Below, one piece after another: positions 26,321-34,217 of a DNA stretch of 64,000 nucleotides. The stretch is taken from contig NZ_FLRH01000003.1 of assembly GCF_900089585.1 (NCBI RefSeq), positions 124,001-188,000 of the forward strand. The letters are read 5' to 3'. This stretch comes from Micromonospora sediminicola. GTDB taxonomy: Bacteria > Actinomycetota > Actinomycetes > Mycobacteriales > Micromonosporaceae. Numbering within the stretch: position 1 is the stretch's first letter; each line of letters opens with the position of its first letter. The notes under the pieces are model-generated. The model was given only the letters and a program-made list of their open reading frames with translations. It had not been told where the DNA came from and made no database searches. A program made the position numbers and the translations under genes.

Positions 26321-27834
26321 TGAGCACCTTCGTGAGCACGAGCAAGGGAGCCGGAATGCGCACCGTGAACGGACGGACCGACCGGGTGGTCGTGGTCGGG
26401 GCCGGGCTGGGTGGGCTGGCGTGCGCGCTGCACTTGGCCGGCAGCGGCCGGCAGGTGACCGTGCTGGAACGCGAGCCGGTGCCGGGCGGGCGCGCCGGCC
26501 GGCTCAGCGTCGACGGGTACGAGTTCGACACCGGCCCGACCGTCCTCACCATGCCCGACCTGATCGCCGAGGCGCTGGGCGCGGTGGGCGAGGAGCTGAC
26601 CGACTGGCTCGACCTGACCCCGCTCGACCCGGCCTACCGCGCCTACTACCCGGACGGGTCGACGCTGGACGTCATCACCGACACCACCCGGATGGCCGCC
26701 GAGATCGCCAAGGTCTGCGGCCCCCGGGAGGCGGACGGCTACCTGCGCTTCGTCGACTACGCCCGCAACCTGTGGAAGTGGGAACGCGCCGACTTCATCG
26801 AGCGCAACCTCGACGCGCCGACCGACCTGCTCACCGGGAACCTGCTGAAGCTGTTCGCCAACGGCGCGTTCCGGCGACTCCAGACGAAGATCAACCAGTT
26901 CTTCCGCGACCCGCGTACCCAGCGGATCTTCTCCTTCCAGGCGATGTACGTCGGACTGTCGCCACACGACGCGCTGGCCATCTACACGGTCATCGCGTAC
27001 CTCGACTCGGTGGCCGGGGTGAGCTTCCCGCGCGGCGGCATCCACGCGGTCTCCCGGGGCATGGCCGGCGCGGCGGAGAAGCACGGCGTGCAGATCCGGT
27101 ACGGCACCACGGTGAGCCGGGTGGAGACGGCACACGGCCGCGCCACCGGGGTGGTCACCTCCGACGGCGAGTTCGTGCCCGCCGACGTGGTGGTGCTCAA
27201 CCCCGACCTGCCGGTCGCCTACCAGGAGCTGCTGCCCGAGAGCCGGCAGCGCAGGCTCACCTACTCGCCGTCGTGCGTGGTGCTGCACGTCGGTTCGACG
27301 CAGGGCTATGGCAAGATCGCCCACCACAACATCCACTTCGGACGCGCCTGGAAGGGCACGTTCGACGAGGTGATCCGGCGAGGCGAGCTGATGACCGACC
27401 CGTCGCTGCTGGTGACGAACCCGAGCCGCACCGACCCGTCGGTGGCGCCGGCCGGCAGGCACACCTACTACGTGCTGGCCCCGGTGCCCAACCTCGACCG
27501 GGCGCCGTTCGACTGGTCCGGCGACCTCACCGACCGCTACGCGCAGCAGCTCGTGGCGACGCTGGAGGAACGCGGCTACGTCGGTTTCGGCGACGGCATC
27601 GAGGTGCTGCGCGCGGTCACCCCGGCCGACTGGGCGGCGCAGGGCATGGCCGCCGGCACCCCGTTCGCCGCCGCGCACAGCCTCTTCCAGACCGGCCCGT
27701 TCCGCCCGTCGAACCTGCACAAGACGTTGGGCAACGTGGTCTTCGTCGGCTCCGGCACCCAGCCCGGGGTGGGCGTGCCGATGGTGCTGATCAGCGGCAA
27801 GCTGGCCGCCGCGCGCATCACCGGGGACTCCTGA
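26320..27834 (+). CDS. crtI: Phytoene desaturase
   Basis: 504 aa from ATG 26320, overlapping the crtE stop. A second ATG at 26356 has a better ribosome site (AAGGGAG) and may be the real start. The dinucleotide site is VVVVGAGLGGLACALHLA. EREPVPGGRAGR, the GLSPHDAL segment and the C-terminal VGSGTQPGVGVPMVLISGK are typical of bacterial CrtI. It converts phytoene to lycopene. No cyclase or later enzymes are in this window. Confidence 0.93.
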   Translation: MSTFVSTSKGAGMRTVNGRTDRVVVVGAGLGGLACALHLAGSGRQVTVLEREPVPGGRAGRLSVDGYEFDTGPTVLTMPDLIAEALGAVGEELTDWLDLTPLDPAYRAYYPDGSTLDVITDTTRMAAEIAKVCGPREADGYLRFVDYARNLWKWERADFIERNLDAPTDLLTGNLLKLFANGAFRRLQTKINQFFRDPRTQRIFSFQAMYVGLSPHDALAIYTVIAYLDSVAGVSFPRGGIHAVSRGMAGAAEKHGVQIRYGTTVSRVETAHGRATGVVTSDGEFVPADVVVLNPDLPVAYQELLPESRQRRLTYSPSCVVLHVGSTQGYGKIAHHNIHFGRAWKGTFDEVIRRGELMTDPSLLVTNPSRTDPSVAPAGRHTYYVLAPVPNLDRAPFDWSGDLTDRYAQQLVATLEERGYVGFGDGIEVLRAVTPADWAAQGMAAGTPFAAAHSLFQTGPFRPSNLHKTLGNVVFVGSGTQPGVGVPMVLISGKLAAARITGDS

Positions 27835-28424
27835 TGGGCCGGGAGGAGCACCTGGTCGAGCTGGTGGACGACGACGGCCGGGTGCTCGGCGAGACCACCG
27901 TGGCCGCCGCCCACCAGCCGCCCGGCCGGCTGCACCGGGCCTTCTCGGTGCTGCTGGTCGACCCGGACGGCCGGGTGCTGCTCCAGCAGCGGGCCGCGGT
28001 CAAGACCCGGTTCCCGCTCCGCTGGGCCAACTCCTGCTGCGGGCACCCGTTGCCCGGCCAGTCGTTGACCGACGCCGCCAACCGCCGGCTCGCCGAGGAA
28101 CTCGGCCTCGGCGCGGTGGACCTCACCGAGGTGGGCGTCTACCTCTACTACGCCGAGGATCCGGCCACCGGCCGGGTCGAGTTCGAGTACGACCACGTGC
28201 TGCGCGCCGAGGTGCCCGCCGACCTGCCGACCCGGCCCGACCCGGACGAGGTGGCCGACCTGCGCTGGGTGGACCCGGTGGCGGTGCTGGCCGACCTCGA
28301 CACCGACCCGCGGGCGTACGCCCCCTGGTTGGGCGGCGTGGTGAACCGGCTCCTGCACCCGGTCGGCGTGGCCCGGTCCGGCGCGCCGGCCGACGAGGCA
28401 CCGGAGCGGTCGGGTGGCCGATGA
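27834..28424 (+). CDS. idi: Isopentenyl-diphosphate delta-isomerase (type I)
   Basis: 196 aa; ATG 27834 overlaps the crtI stop. It has the Nudix fold with the catalytic Cys in WANSCCGHP, RRLAEELGL, and the catalytic Glu in VEFEYDHVL. It balances IPP and DMAPP for the carotenoid pathway encoded just upstream. The Pro/Ala-rich end overlaps the regulator gene by 11 bases. Confidence 0.93.
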   Translation: MGREEHLVELVDDDGRVLGETTVAAAHQPPGRLHRAFSVLLVDPDGRVLLQQRAAVKTRFPLRWANSCCGHPLPGQSLTDAANRRLAEELGLGAVDLTEVGVYLYYAEDPATGRVEFEYDHVLRAEVPADLPTRPDPDEVADLRWVDPVAVLADLDTDPRAYAPWLGGVVNRLLHPVGVARSGAPADEAPERSGGR

Positions 28425-29361
28425 GGCACTGAGCGCGGGGGCGGTCGCGCGCCGGCTGGGCGTGGCGGTCACCACCCTGCGCACCTGGCACCAGCGCTAC
28501 GGCCTCGGCCCGAGCGAACACGTGCCCGGCCACCACCGGCGCTACACGCCGGCCGACCTCGCCCGCCTGGAGATCATGCGACGGCTCACCGGGGAGGGCG
28601 TCGCGCCGGCCGAGGCGGCCCGCTGGGCCCGCCAGGCGCCGGCCGTGCTCCCACCGGACCGGCTCGGCCTGAAGGCCCGTACCTCCACGGTCCGCGACGG
28701 CGGCGGCACCACCATCCCGGTCGGCCGGGCCGGGCCGGTCGCCCGCGGCCTGGCCCGGGCCGCCATGCGCCTGGACTCGGTCACCATCGGCCGCACCATC
28801 GGCGACTCGCTCGCCACCGACGGGGTGGTGGCGACCTGGGAGGGCCTGCTGCGCCCGGTGCTCGCCGGAATCGGGGAGCGGCACGCGGCCACGGCCGGGC
28901 TGATCGAGGTGGAGCACCTGATGTCCCGGTGCGTCTCCGAGGCGCTCGCCTCGGTGGCCCGGGCGCACCCGACCGTCGGACCGCCCCGGATCCTGCTCTC
29001 CTGCGCGGACGAGGAGCAGCACTCGCTGCCACTGGAGGCGCTGGCCGCCGCGCTGGCGGAGGCCGGTGTGAGTTACCGCATGCTCGGCGCCCGGGTGCCG
29101 GTGGCCGCCCTGGTCGAGGCGGTCAACCGGACCGGGCCGGCGGCCGTGGTGCTCTGGTCGCACACCCGTGCCACGGCCGGCCCGCACCAGCTCTCCGCGC
29201 TGCTGGCGGTCCCGCGCCGGCCCCTGCTGGTGCTCGCCGCCGGGCCGGGGTGGCGGGCCGACTCGCTGCCGGCCGGGGTGGTCCGACCGGTGGATCTGGC
29301 CGAGGCGCTCTCGCTGGCCGTGGCGGTACGGGACTCGCTGGACCAGTCGGCGGCGGGCTGA
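28414..29361 (+). CDS. litR: MerR-type regulator with degenerate cobalamin-binding region, LitR-like
   Basis: 315 aa from GTG 28414. The N-terminal MerR helix-turn-helix (AGAVARRLGVAVTTLRTWHQRYG) covers residues 8-75. The C-terminal half matches the CarH/LitR light-sensor layout. However, the Trp of the W-x9-EH motif is His (GERH, then VEHLMS), and the DxHxxG cobalamin motif reads DEEQHSLP. It ends the crtE-crtI-idi operon, so it likely regulates the divergent crt promoters. Actinomycete LitR proteins of this sort are known to govern light-induced carotenogenesis. Whether this one binds adenosylcobalamin is doubtful. Confidence 0.85.
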   Translation: MADEALSAGAVARRLGVAVTTLRTWHQRYGLGPSEHVPGHHRRYTPADLARLEIMRRLTGEGVAPAEAARWARQAPAVLPPDRLGLKARTSTVRDGGGTTIPVGRAGPVARGLARAAMRLDSVTIGRTIGDSLATDGVVATWEGLLRPVLAGIGERHAATAGLIEVEHLMSRCVSEALASVARAHPTVGPPRILLSCADEEQHSLPLEALAAALAEAGVSYRMLGARVPVAALVEAVNRTGPAAVVLWSHTRATAGPHQLSALLAVPRRPLLVLAAGPGWRADSLPAGVVRPVDLAEALSLAVAVRDSLDQSAAG

Positions 29362-29437
29362 GGGCCTTTCCGCTCCGGGGCGGCGTCCACTACGGTCGGA
29401 AAGTCCGTCTGACCCCGACCCCCTCCGGGAGCGACAG

Positions 29438-30235
29438 ATGCGTCCCCGCACCCTGTTGGCGTTCGCCCTCGGCCTGGTGCTCCTCGTCACCGGCTGCGGC
29501 GATCCGGGCAACACCCCGGAGAAGGTCACCGCCCAGCCGTCGGCCTCAGCCACGGCGGAGCCGAGCCCGACCCCGAGCCCGAAGCCGCGGCCGACCCGCA
29601 CCACCCCACCGCCGAAGCCGAAGCTGCGGCCGGTGCCGAAGAAGCTGCCGCCGGGCCTGCACCGGGCCAGTGGGAGCCCCGGGGTGGCGTTGACCTTCGA
29701 CGACGGTCCGGACCCCCGCTACACGCCGCAGATCCTGGCCCAGCTCCGGGCGGCCCGCGTCACCGCGACGTTCTGCGTGGTGGGCCGGCAGGCCAGGCGC
29801 TACCCGCAGCTGGTCGCACAGATCGTCCGCGAGGGTCACCAGCTCTGCAACCACAGCTGGCACCACGACGTCGACCTCGGCCGGCGTCCGGTGGCGGAGA
29901 TCCGGGCCGACCTGGAGCGGACCAACCGGGCCATCCACGCCGCCGCCCCCGGCGCGCCGATCACCTGGTTCCGACAGCCCGGCGGCCGCTGGACCGCCGA
30001 GGAGCTCACCGTCGTCCGGCAGCTCGGGCTGCGTCCGCTGCACTGGAGCGTCGACCCGCAGGACTGGGACCACCCGCCGGCGAAGACGATCATCAAGCGG
30101 GTGGAGTCGGCGACCCACCACGGCTCGGTCGTGCTGATGCACGACGCGGGCGGCGACCGGACCCAGACGATGGCGGCCTGCCGGCACCTGATTCCGGACC
30201 TCAAGCGGCGGTACGGGATCGTCCGGCTCCGGTGA
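29438..30235 (+). CDS. Lipoprotein polysaccharide deacetylase (CE4)
   Basis: 265 aa with a lipoprotein signal (LLVTGC, Cys at about residue 20) and a Ser/Thr/Pro/Lys-rich spacer to about residue 70. The NodB homology domain follows: TFDDGPD (metal-binding Asp), HSWHH, RQPGG and LMHDAGGDR, giving the full CE4 motif set. It probably removes N-acetyl groups from peptidoglycan or another wall glycan outside the membrane. GGGAG lies upstream of ATG 29438. Confidence 0.92.
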   Translation: MRPRTLLAFALGLVLLVTGCGDPGNTPEKVTAQPSASATAEPSPTPSPKPRPTRTTPPPKPKLRPVPKKLPPGLHRASGSPGVALTFDDGPDPRYTPQILAQLRAARVTATFCVVGRQARRYPQLVAQIVREGHQLCNHSWHHDVDLGRRPVAEIRADLERTNRAIHAAAPGAPITWFRQPGGRWTAEELTVVRQLGLRPLHWSVDPQDWDHPPAKTIIKRVESATHHGSVVLMHDAGGDRTQTMAACRHLIPDLKRRYGIVRLR

Positions 30236-30260
30236 AACCACGCCTGACCTGCGCTCTTGT

Positions 30261-30278
30261 CCGCCGGTGTGCCGGCGG
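30261..30278 (+). terminator. Hairpin after the deacetylase gene
   Basis: CCGCCGG (30261-30267) pairs with CCGGCGG (30272-30278) with a TGTG loop, 25 bases past the stop. Confidence 0.55.
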
Positions 30279-30288
30279 CCATACCGGT

Positions 30289-30330
30289 TTGGTCGTCCGA
30301 GGAGGCATGGCATATGCTTCTCATGCCTCC
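30289..30330 (+). promoter_or_regulatory. Candidate promoter for the tRNA cluster, within an inverted repeat
   Basis: TTGGTC (30289-30294) and TATGCT (30313-30318) are 18 bases apart. A 9-bp inverted repeat, GGAGGCATG (30301-30309) and CATGCCTCC (30322-30330), flanks the -10 element. It lies about 70 bases upstream of tRNA-Glu. Confidence 0.4.
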
Positions 30331-30390
30331 GGCGGGGCCGGATGGGAGCAAGTCCGCTTGAAGTTGCGAGTGTGCAATGATGGCGGGGCC

Positions 30391-30463
30391 GCCCTCATCG
30401 TCTAGCGGCCCAGGACGCCGCCCTTTCAAGGCGGTAGCACGGGTTCGAATCCCGTTGGGGGCA
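30391..30463 (+). tRNA. tRNA-Glu (anticodon UUC)
   Basis: A 73-nt cloverleaf. The acceptor stem GCCCTCA pairs with TGGGGGC (one G-T pair), the anticodon loop CTTTCAA has a CCGCC/GGCGG stem, and the T arm contains GGTTCGAATCC. No CCA is encoded. Confidence 0.95.
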
Positions 30464-30496
30464 CGGTCCGGCTCGCGCCGGATGCAACACCAGCCA

Positions 30497-30570
30497 GGTC
30501 CTGTGGAGCAGTTGGAGTGCTCGCCGCCCTGTCAAGGCGGAGGTCGCGGGTTCAAGTCCCGTCAGGACCG
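30497..30570 (+). tRNA. tRNA-Asp (anticodon GUC)
   Basis: 74 nt. The acceptor GGTCCTG pairs with CAGGACC and the discriminator is G. The anticodon loop is CTGTCAA with a CCGCC/GGCGG stem, and the T loop is TTCAAGT. It lies 33 bases after tRNA-Glu. Confidence 0.95.
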
Positions 30571-30645
30571 CAAGCGCTGACGCCGCGCACCTCATGCGCG
30601 GCGTTCTGCGTATCGGCCCATGCGGTAGCATGTGCCGAGCACCAC

Positions 30646-30719
30646 GGCCAGGTAGCTCAGTTGGTACGAGCGTCCGACTGAAAATCGGAAGGTCGGCGGT
30701 TCGACCCCGCCCCTGGCCA
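30646..30719 (+). tRNA. tRNA-Phe (anticodon GAA)
   Basis: 74 nt. The acceptor GGCCAGG pairs with CCTGGCC, the anticodon loop is CTGAAAA, and the T arm is GGCGGTTCGACCCCGCC. It is the third member of the cluster and ends just before a strong terminator. Confidence 0.95.
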
Positions 30720-30742
30720 CATAGCCTTTCGCCGGGCTACAG

Positions 30743-30776
30743 AGATCCCCACCAGCGGAAACGCCGGTGGGGATCT
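30743..30776 (+). terminator. Terminator after tRNA-Phe
   Basis: An 11-bp stem AGATCCCCACC (30743-30753) with GGTGGGGATCT (30766-30776) is extended by an inner GCG-GAAA-CGC hairpin closed by a GNRA tetraloop and followed by TTGCTGT. It may also terminate the convergent arsI transcript. Confidence 0.75.
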
Positions 30777-30802
30777 TGCTGTATGCCCGGCGACCCCGCC
30801 GC

Positions 30803-31210
30803 TCAGGCGCAGCAGGTGCTCTCGGCCGCCTTGGCCAGCTGCGGGGAGTCGGCCTTGACGGTGTAGACCTCCCACGGCTCGTCGCCCGGGCCGCGCACCC
30901 AGACCTTGTCCTGGAGCGCGTAGCAGCACTCGGTGTCGTTCTCCTCCAGCGTGACCAGCCCGGCGTCGGTGAGGCGGCCGGTGGCGGCGGCGACCTCGTC
31001 GGTGCTGGCCACCTCGACCCCGAGGTGGTCCATCACGGTGGGCCGGCCGGCCTCCCCTTCGAGCAGGACGAGCTTCAGCGGGGGGTTCTCGACGGCGAAG
31101 TTGGCGTAGCCGGGGCGGCGCTTGGCCGGCTCGACGCCGAACAGCTTGCTGTAGAAGGCCACGGAGCCTTCGAGGTCGGCCACGCGCAGGGCGAGCTGGA
31201 CACGGGACAT
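30803..31210 (-). CDS. arsI: ArsI/CadI family VOC metalloenzyme
   Basis: 135 aa from ATG 31210 with AGGAGG upstream. It is a vicinal-oxygen-chelate fold protein (RVQLALRVADLEGSVAFYSKLFG, then the metal His in MDHLGVEV and Glu in WEVYTV). The vicinal cysteine pair in TECCYA is the As(III)-binding signature of ArsI-type C-As lyases. A second Cys pair is at the C-terminus (STCCA). It is divergent from arsR. Known ArsI proteins demethylate trivalent organoarsenicals; the related mycobacterial CadI is cadmium-induced, so the exact substrate is not certain. Confidence 0.88.
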   Translation of the reverse strand: MSRVQLALRVADLEGSVAFYSKLFGVEPAKRRPGYANFAVENPPLKLVLLEGEAGRPTVMDHLGVEVASTDEVAAATGRLTDAGLVTLEENDTECCYALQDKVWVRGPGDEPWEVYTVKADSPQLAKAAESTCCA

Positions 31211-31263
31211 GACGCCTCCTTGTCTAGATGTTTTTCGAAGCAGCACCCACCTTGCCTACTGTT

Positions 31264-31277
31264 TTGAAATCTGTCAA
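31264..31277. promoter_or_regulatory. Candidate ArsR operator
   Basis: The dyad TTGA-N6-TCAA (31264-31277) lies 10 bases before arsR in the 76-bp divergent region, which is less GC-rich than its surroundings. ArsR-family operators are often of this type. Inference only. Confidence 0.4.
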
Positions 31278-31286
31278 CCTAGAGGA

Positions 31287-31652
31287 ATGTCGAAACAGTC
31301 GCTGCCGGTCGTCGACCTGAACGCGGTCGCCTGCTGCCCGCCCATCGCCGTGCGCCCGATGGAGGCGGACCAGGCGGCGGTGGTGGCGCCGATGTTCAAG
31401 GCGCTCGGCGACCCGGTCCGGCTGCGGTTGATGTCGATGATCGCCTCGGTGCCGGAGATGTGCGTGTGCGACCTGACCCCGGCGTTCGACCTGTCCGGGC
31501 CGACCATCTCGCACCACCTCAAGGTGCTGCGGGAGGCCGGCCTGGTCGACTCGGAGCGGCGCGGCACCTGGGTCTGGTACCGGGTACGACCCGACGCGTT
31601 CCGGCAACTCGGCGCGCTGCTGGAGATCTCCACCGGGGACGGCGGCGCGTGA
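31287..31652 (+). CDS. arsR: ArsR-family arsenic-responsive repressor
   Basis: 121 aa from ATG 31287 behind AGAGGA. The winged helix (FKALGDPVRLRLMSMI through SGPTISHHLKVLREAGLV) is typical. The metalloid-binding CVC motif lies in PEMCVCDL (about residues 57-59), and an N-terminal Cys pair in ACCPP may add ligands. It should repress the divergent arsI and its own operon and release on As(III). The stop overlaps the GTG of the next gene. Confidence 0.92.
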   Translation: MSKQSLPVVDLNAVACCPPIAVRPMEADQAAVVAPMFKALGDPVRLRLMSMIASVPEMCVCDLTPAFDLSGPTISHHLKVLREAGLVDSERRGTWVWYRVRPDAFRQLGALLEISTGDGGA

Positions 31653-32386
31653 GCCTCGCCCTGGCCCGGCGGGCGTCCGCGGAGTTCGCCGGCACCGCGC
31701 TGCTGGTCGCCGCCGTCGTCGGCTCCGGGATCGCGGCCACCCGTCTCTCACCCGACGACGTCGGCCTGCAACTCCTGGAGAACGCCGTCGCCACCGCGCT
31801 CGCCCTGGGTGCGTTGATCCTCATGTTCGGGCCGGTGTCCGGCGCCCACTTCAACCCGGTCGTGTCGGCGGTCGACTGGTGGCTCGGCCGCCGCGCCGGC
31901 ACCGGCCTCACCGGGCGGGACCTCGCCGCCTACGCGGCCGCCCAGACCGGCGGCGCGGCTGCCGGAACGGTCCTGGCCCACCTCATGTTCGGCCTGCCGG
32001 CCGTGACCTGGTCCCGCACCGGACGCGCCGAAGGGCACCTCTGGCTCGCCGAGGTGGTCGCCACCGCCGGCCTGGTCGTCCTGGTCTTCGCGCTCGCCCG
32101 CTCCGGCCGGACCGCCGCCGCGCCGGCGGCCGTGGGCGCCTGGATCGGCGCGGCCTACTGGTTCACCTCGTCCACCTCGTTCGCCAATCCCGCGGTCACC
32201 GTCGGACGAGCCCTCACCGACACGTTCGCCGGCATCGCCCCGGCCTCGGTGCCCGGTTTCGTCGCCGCCCAACTCGTCGGCGGCGTGGTCGCCGTCGCCG
32301 CCCTCGCCGTCTGGTACCCGCACGCCGCCGACACGGCCGACGCCGTGGTCCTGCCCCACCTCACCAGGGAGAACGAAGCCCGATGA
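31649..32386 (+). CDS. Aquaporin-family channel (MIP), arsenic-operon type
   Basis: 245 aa from GTG 31649. It has six helices and both NPA boxes, HFNPV in loop B (the usual NPA reads NPV) and FANPAVT in loop E. In several bacteria an aquaglyceroporin in an ars operon replaces the arsenite pump and lets As(III) formed by ArsC leave the cell. The neighbours arsR and arsC on the same transcript support that role here. No arsB/acr3 pump is present. Confidence 0.9.
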   Translation: MSLALARRASAEFAGTALLVAAVVGSGIAATRLSPDDVGLQLLENAVATALALGALILMFGPVSGAHFNPVVSAVDWWLGRRAGTGLTGRDLAAYAAAQTGGAAAGTVLAHLMFGLPAVTWSRTGRAEGHLWLAEVVATAGLVVLVFALARSGRTAAAPAAVGAWIGAAYWFTSSTSFANPAVTVGRALTDTFAGIAPASVPGFVAAQLVGGVVAVAALAVWYPHAADTADAVVLPHLTRENEAR

Positions 32387-32784
32387 CCACGCCCAGCGTG
32401 CTGTTCGTCTGCGTCCACAACGCCGGCCGCTCCCAGATGGCCGCCGGCTGGCTCCGCCACCTCGCCGGCGACGCCGTGGAGGTGCGCTCCGCCGGCAGCG
32501 AGCCCGCCGACCGGATCAACCCGGTGGCGGTCGAGGCCATGCGCGAGGTCGGCATCGACATCACCGGCCAGACCCCCGCCCGGCTCACCTGGGACGCGGC
32601 GCAGGCCAGCGACATCATCGTGACCATGGGCTGCGGGGACGCCTGCCCGGTCTTCCCGGGGAAACGGTACGAGGACTGGAAGCTCACCGACCCCGCCGGG
32701 CAACCCCTCGACGTGGTGCGGCAGGTGCGCGACGAGATCAGGGCGAAGGTCGCGGCGCTGGTCGCCGACCTCCGACGCGACTGA
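32383..32784 (+). CDS. arsC: Arsenate reductase, low-molecular-weight phosphatase type
   Basis: 133 aa; ATG 32383 overlaps the aquaporin stop. The P-loop CVHNAGRSQ (Cys at about residue 10) and the later MGCGDACPVFPGKRYEDW with LTDPAG are typical of thioredoxin- or mycothiol-dependent arsenate reductases. In actinomycetes the mycothiol/mycoredoxin route is the common one. It reduces As(V) to As(III), which would exit via the adjacent channel. Confidence 0.93.
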   Translation: MTTPSVLFVCVHNAGRSQMAAGWLRHLAGDAVEVRSAGSEPADRINPVAVEAMREVGIDITGQTPARLTWDAAQASDIIVTMGCGDACPVFPGKRYEDWKLTDPAGQPLDVVRQVRDEIRAKVAALVADLRRD

Positions 32785-32790
32785 CGCGAC

Positions 32791-32997
32791 TCACTGCGGC
32801 GTCTGGCCGCGACGCCACACCTCGCCCTGGACGCCGTGCCGCTCGGCCGCGTGCCGTTCCTGCTCGGATCGGGCGTCGCGCGCGGCGGTCGAGTCCTCCG
32901 GCCCGGACAGCCGCGCCCGGTCCCGCCGGGCCACCAGGACGACCGCCCCGATCATCAGCACCGCCATGACCACCAGCAAGCCGACCAGCGCTCTCAT
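32791..32997 (-). CDS. Small single-pass membrane protein, 68 aa
   Basis: From ATG 32997 the product begins MRALVGLLVVMAVLMIGAVV, one helix with the N-terminus probably outside. A charged cytoplasmic tail rich in Arg, Glu and Ala follows. An upstream TTG at 33024 is possible. I do not recognise a family. It lies convergent to arsC, with a 6-base gap. Confidence 0.55.
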   Translation of the reverse strand: MRALVGLLVVMAVLMIGAVVLVARRDRARLSGPEDSTAARDARSEQERHAAERHGVQGEVWRRGQTPQ

Positions 32998-33041
32998 GAC
33001 GTCGAGCGTAGGAAGACCTGTCAATCCTCTTGCGCCTCAAA

Positions 33042-33056
33042 GTTTGTAATGCAAAC
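33042..33056. promoter_or_regulatory. Candidate operator of the membrane protein/regulator pair
   Basis: The dyad GTTTGTA-A-TGCAAAC (six of seven positions paired) sits 40 bases before ATG 33096 in a locally AT-rich patch. The divergently placed small gene at 32997 starts on its other side. It is a likely site for the winged-helix protein encoded at 33848. Confidence 0.5.
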
Positions 33057-33095
33057 CTATTTGGGTCACAGTAGCTCGATGCCCCGGGAGGAACC

Positions 33096-33851
33096 ATGTC
33101 GTCCGCACCGTCACCTCGCGAGGAGAGCCCGGAGGAACTGCTCGACTCGGTGACCACCCTGCGCCGCAGAGCGCGGGCGGCCCGCCAGGCGTACTGGTTC
33201 CCGCTGGTGCTGTTCGGCGTGCTGACCGTCGCGGCCGCGCCGCTGTACGTCGAGTCGACGGAACCCGCCGCCCTGCGCGCCGTCCAGGACAACCCGCCGC
33301 TCACCGGCCTCGGCGGCGACTTCCTGGAACGGTCGGCCGCGCTCGGCTGGTACTGGCTGGCCGCGCTCGTCGGCGGCTACCTGCTCAGCCTCGCCTGGTA
33401 CCGGCGGCACGGCCGGCGCTCCGGCGTGCAGACCCCGACCCGGGCGTACGTCGTCGCCGGCATCGCCGGCACGCTCGTCGGCCTCGTCCTCCCCGTCGTG
33501 CTGGAGTTCCTGCTGTTCAACACCGCGGCGCCGGTGTCGGACGGCACCCGGTGGCTGACCGGCCCGCTGCTCGGCGCCGCCAACCGCGGCATGCTGCCGC
33601 ACCTCGTGATCGCCCTCGGCCTGGCGGTCCTCGCCCACCTGGAACGCAGCCGACGCCTGTGGCTCGTGGTCGGTCTCTACACCGCCGTGCTCGTCGCGGT
33701 GAACGCCTGGTTCCAGGTCGCCGACCTGCAACCGGGCGACCTCCACCGGTTCAGCTTCATGCTGGCGGCCCTGCTTCCCGTGCCGGTCCTGCTGATCGGC
33801 GGGGGTGTCGCGCTCGCCGCCGCCAAGCAGCAGCACAATGGGTACGCGTGA
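33096..33851 (+). CDS. Multi-pass membrane protein of unknown function, 251 aa
   Basis: GGGAGGAACC precedes ATG 33096. A hydrophilic N-terminal 30 residues with an ESPEELLDSVTTLRRRARAA helix comes first. About six membrane helices follow (near 34-52, 85-101, 118-140, 166-182, 188-207 and 222-244). No enzymatic motif is visible. It is translationally coupled (GTGA overlap) to a winged-helix regulator. This membrane-protein plus regulator pairing is common in actinomycetes and suggests a regulated sensor or transport function. Confidence 0.8.
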   Translation: MSSAPSPREESPEELLDSVTTLRRRARAARQAYWFPLVLFGVLTVAAAPLYVESTEPAALRAVQDNPPLTGLGGDFLERSAALGWYWLAALVGGYLLSLAWYRRHGRRSGVQTPTRAYVVAGIAGTLVGLVLPVVLEFLLFNTAAPVSDGTRWLTGPLLGAANRGMLPHLVIALGLAVLAHLERSRRLWLVVGLYTAVLVAVNAWFQVADLQPGDLHRFSFMLAALLPVPVLLIGGGVALAAAKQQHNGYA

Positions 33852-34204
33852 GCACCGAGGACGGCCCCCGCAGCGCGCCGGCGTACCCGACGAACGGCCT
33901 CGACGACACCGTCCACCAACGGCACCGGCTCGGCATCCTGACCATCGCCGCGGAGAGTGAGCGGGTGGAGGTCGTCTATCTCCGGGAGGCCCTCGAACTC
34001 ACCGCGGGCAACCTGTCGAGGCACCTCACCGTGCTGGAGGACGCGGGCCTGATCCAGGTGGAGAAGGGTTACCACGGTCGTCGTCCGAGAACCTGGATCC
34101 GGATCACCCGGGAGGGCCGGCGGGCCCTGCTCGCCGAGATCAACGCCCTGCGGGCGCTGCTCACCCGCCACACGGCCCTCGACCCCGGCGCGGACCCCGC
34201 CTGA
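33848..34204 (+). CDS. Winged-helix transcriptional regulator
   Basis: 118 aa from GTG 33848. The core RHRLGILTIAAESERVEVVYLREALELTAG, then LSRHLTVLEDAGLIQVEKGYHGRRPRTWIRITREGRRAL, is the short MarR/ArsR-like winged-helix family (HTH_27 type) without a ligand domain. It probably controls the upstream coupled membrane protein gene via the dyad at 33042-33056. Confidence 0.85.
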   Translation: MSTEDGPRSAPAYPTNGLDDTVHQRHRLGILTIAAESERVEVVYLREALELTAGNLSRHLTVLEDAGLIQVEKGYHGRRPRTWIRITREGRRALLAEINALRALLTRHTALDPGADPA

Positions 34205-34217
34205 GATCGCGGGTACG

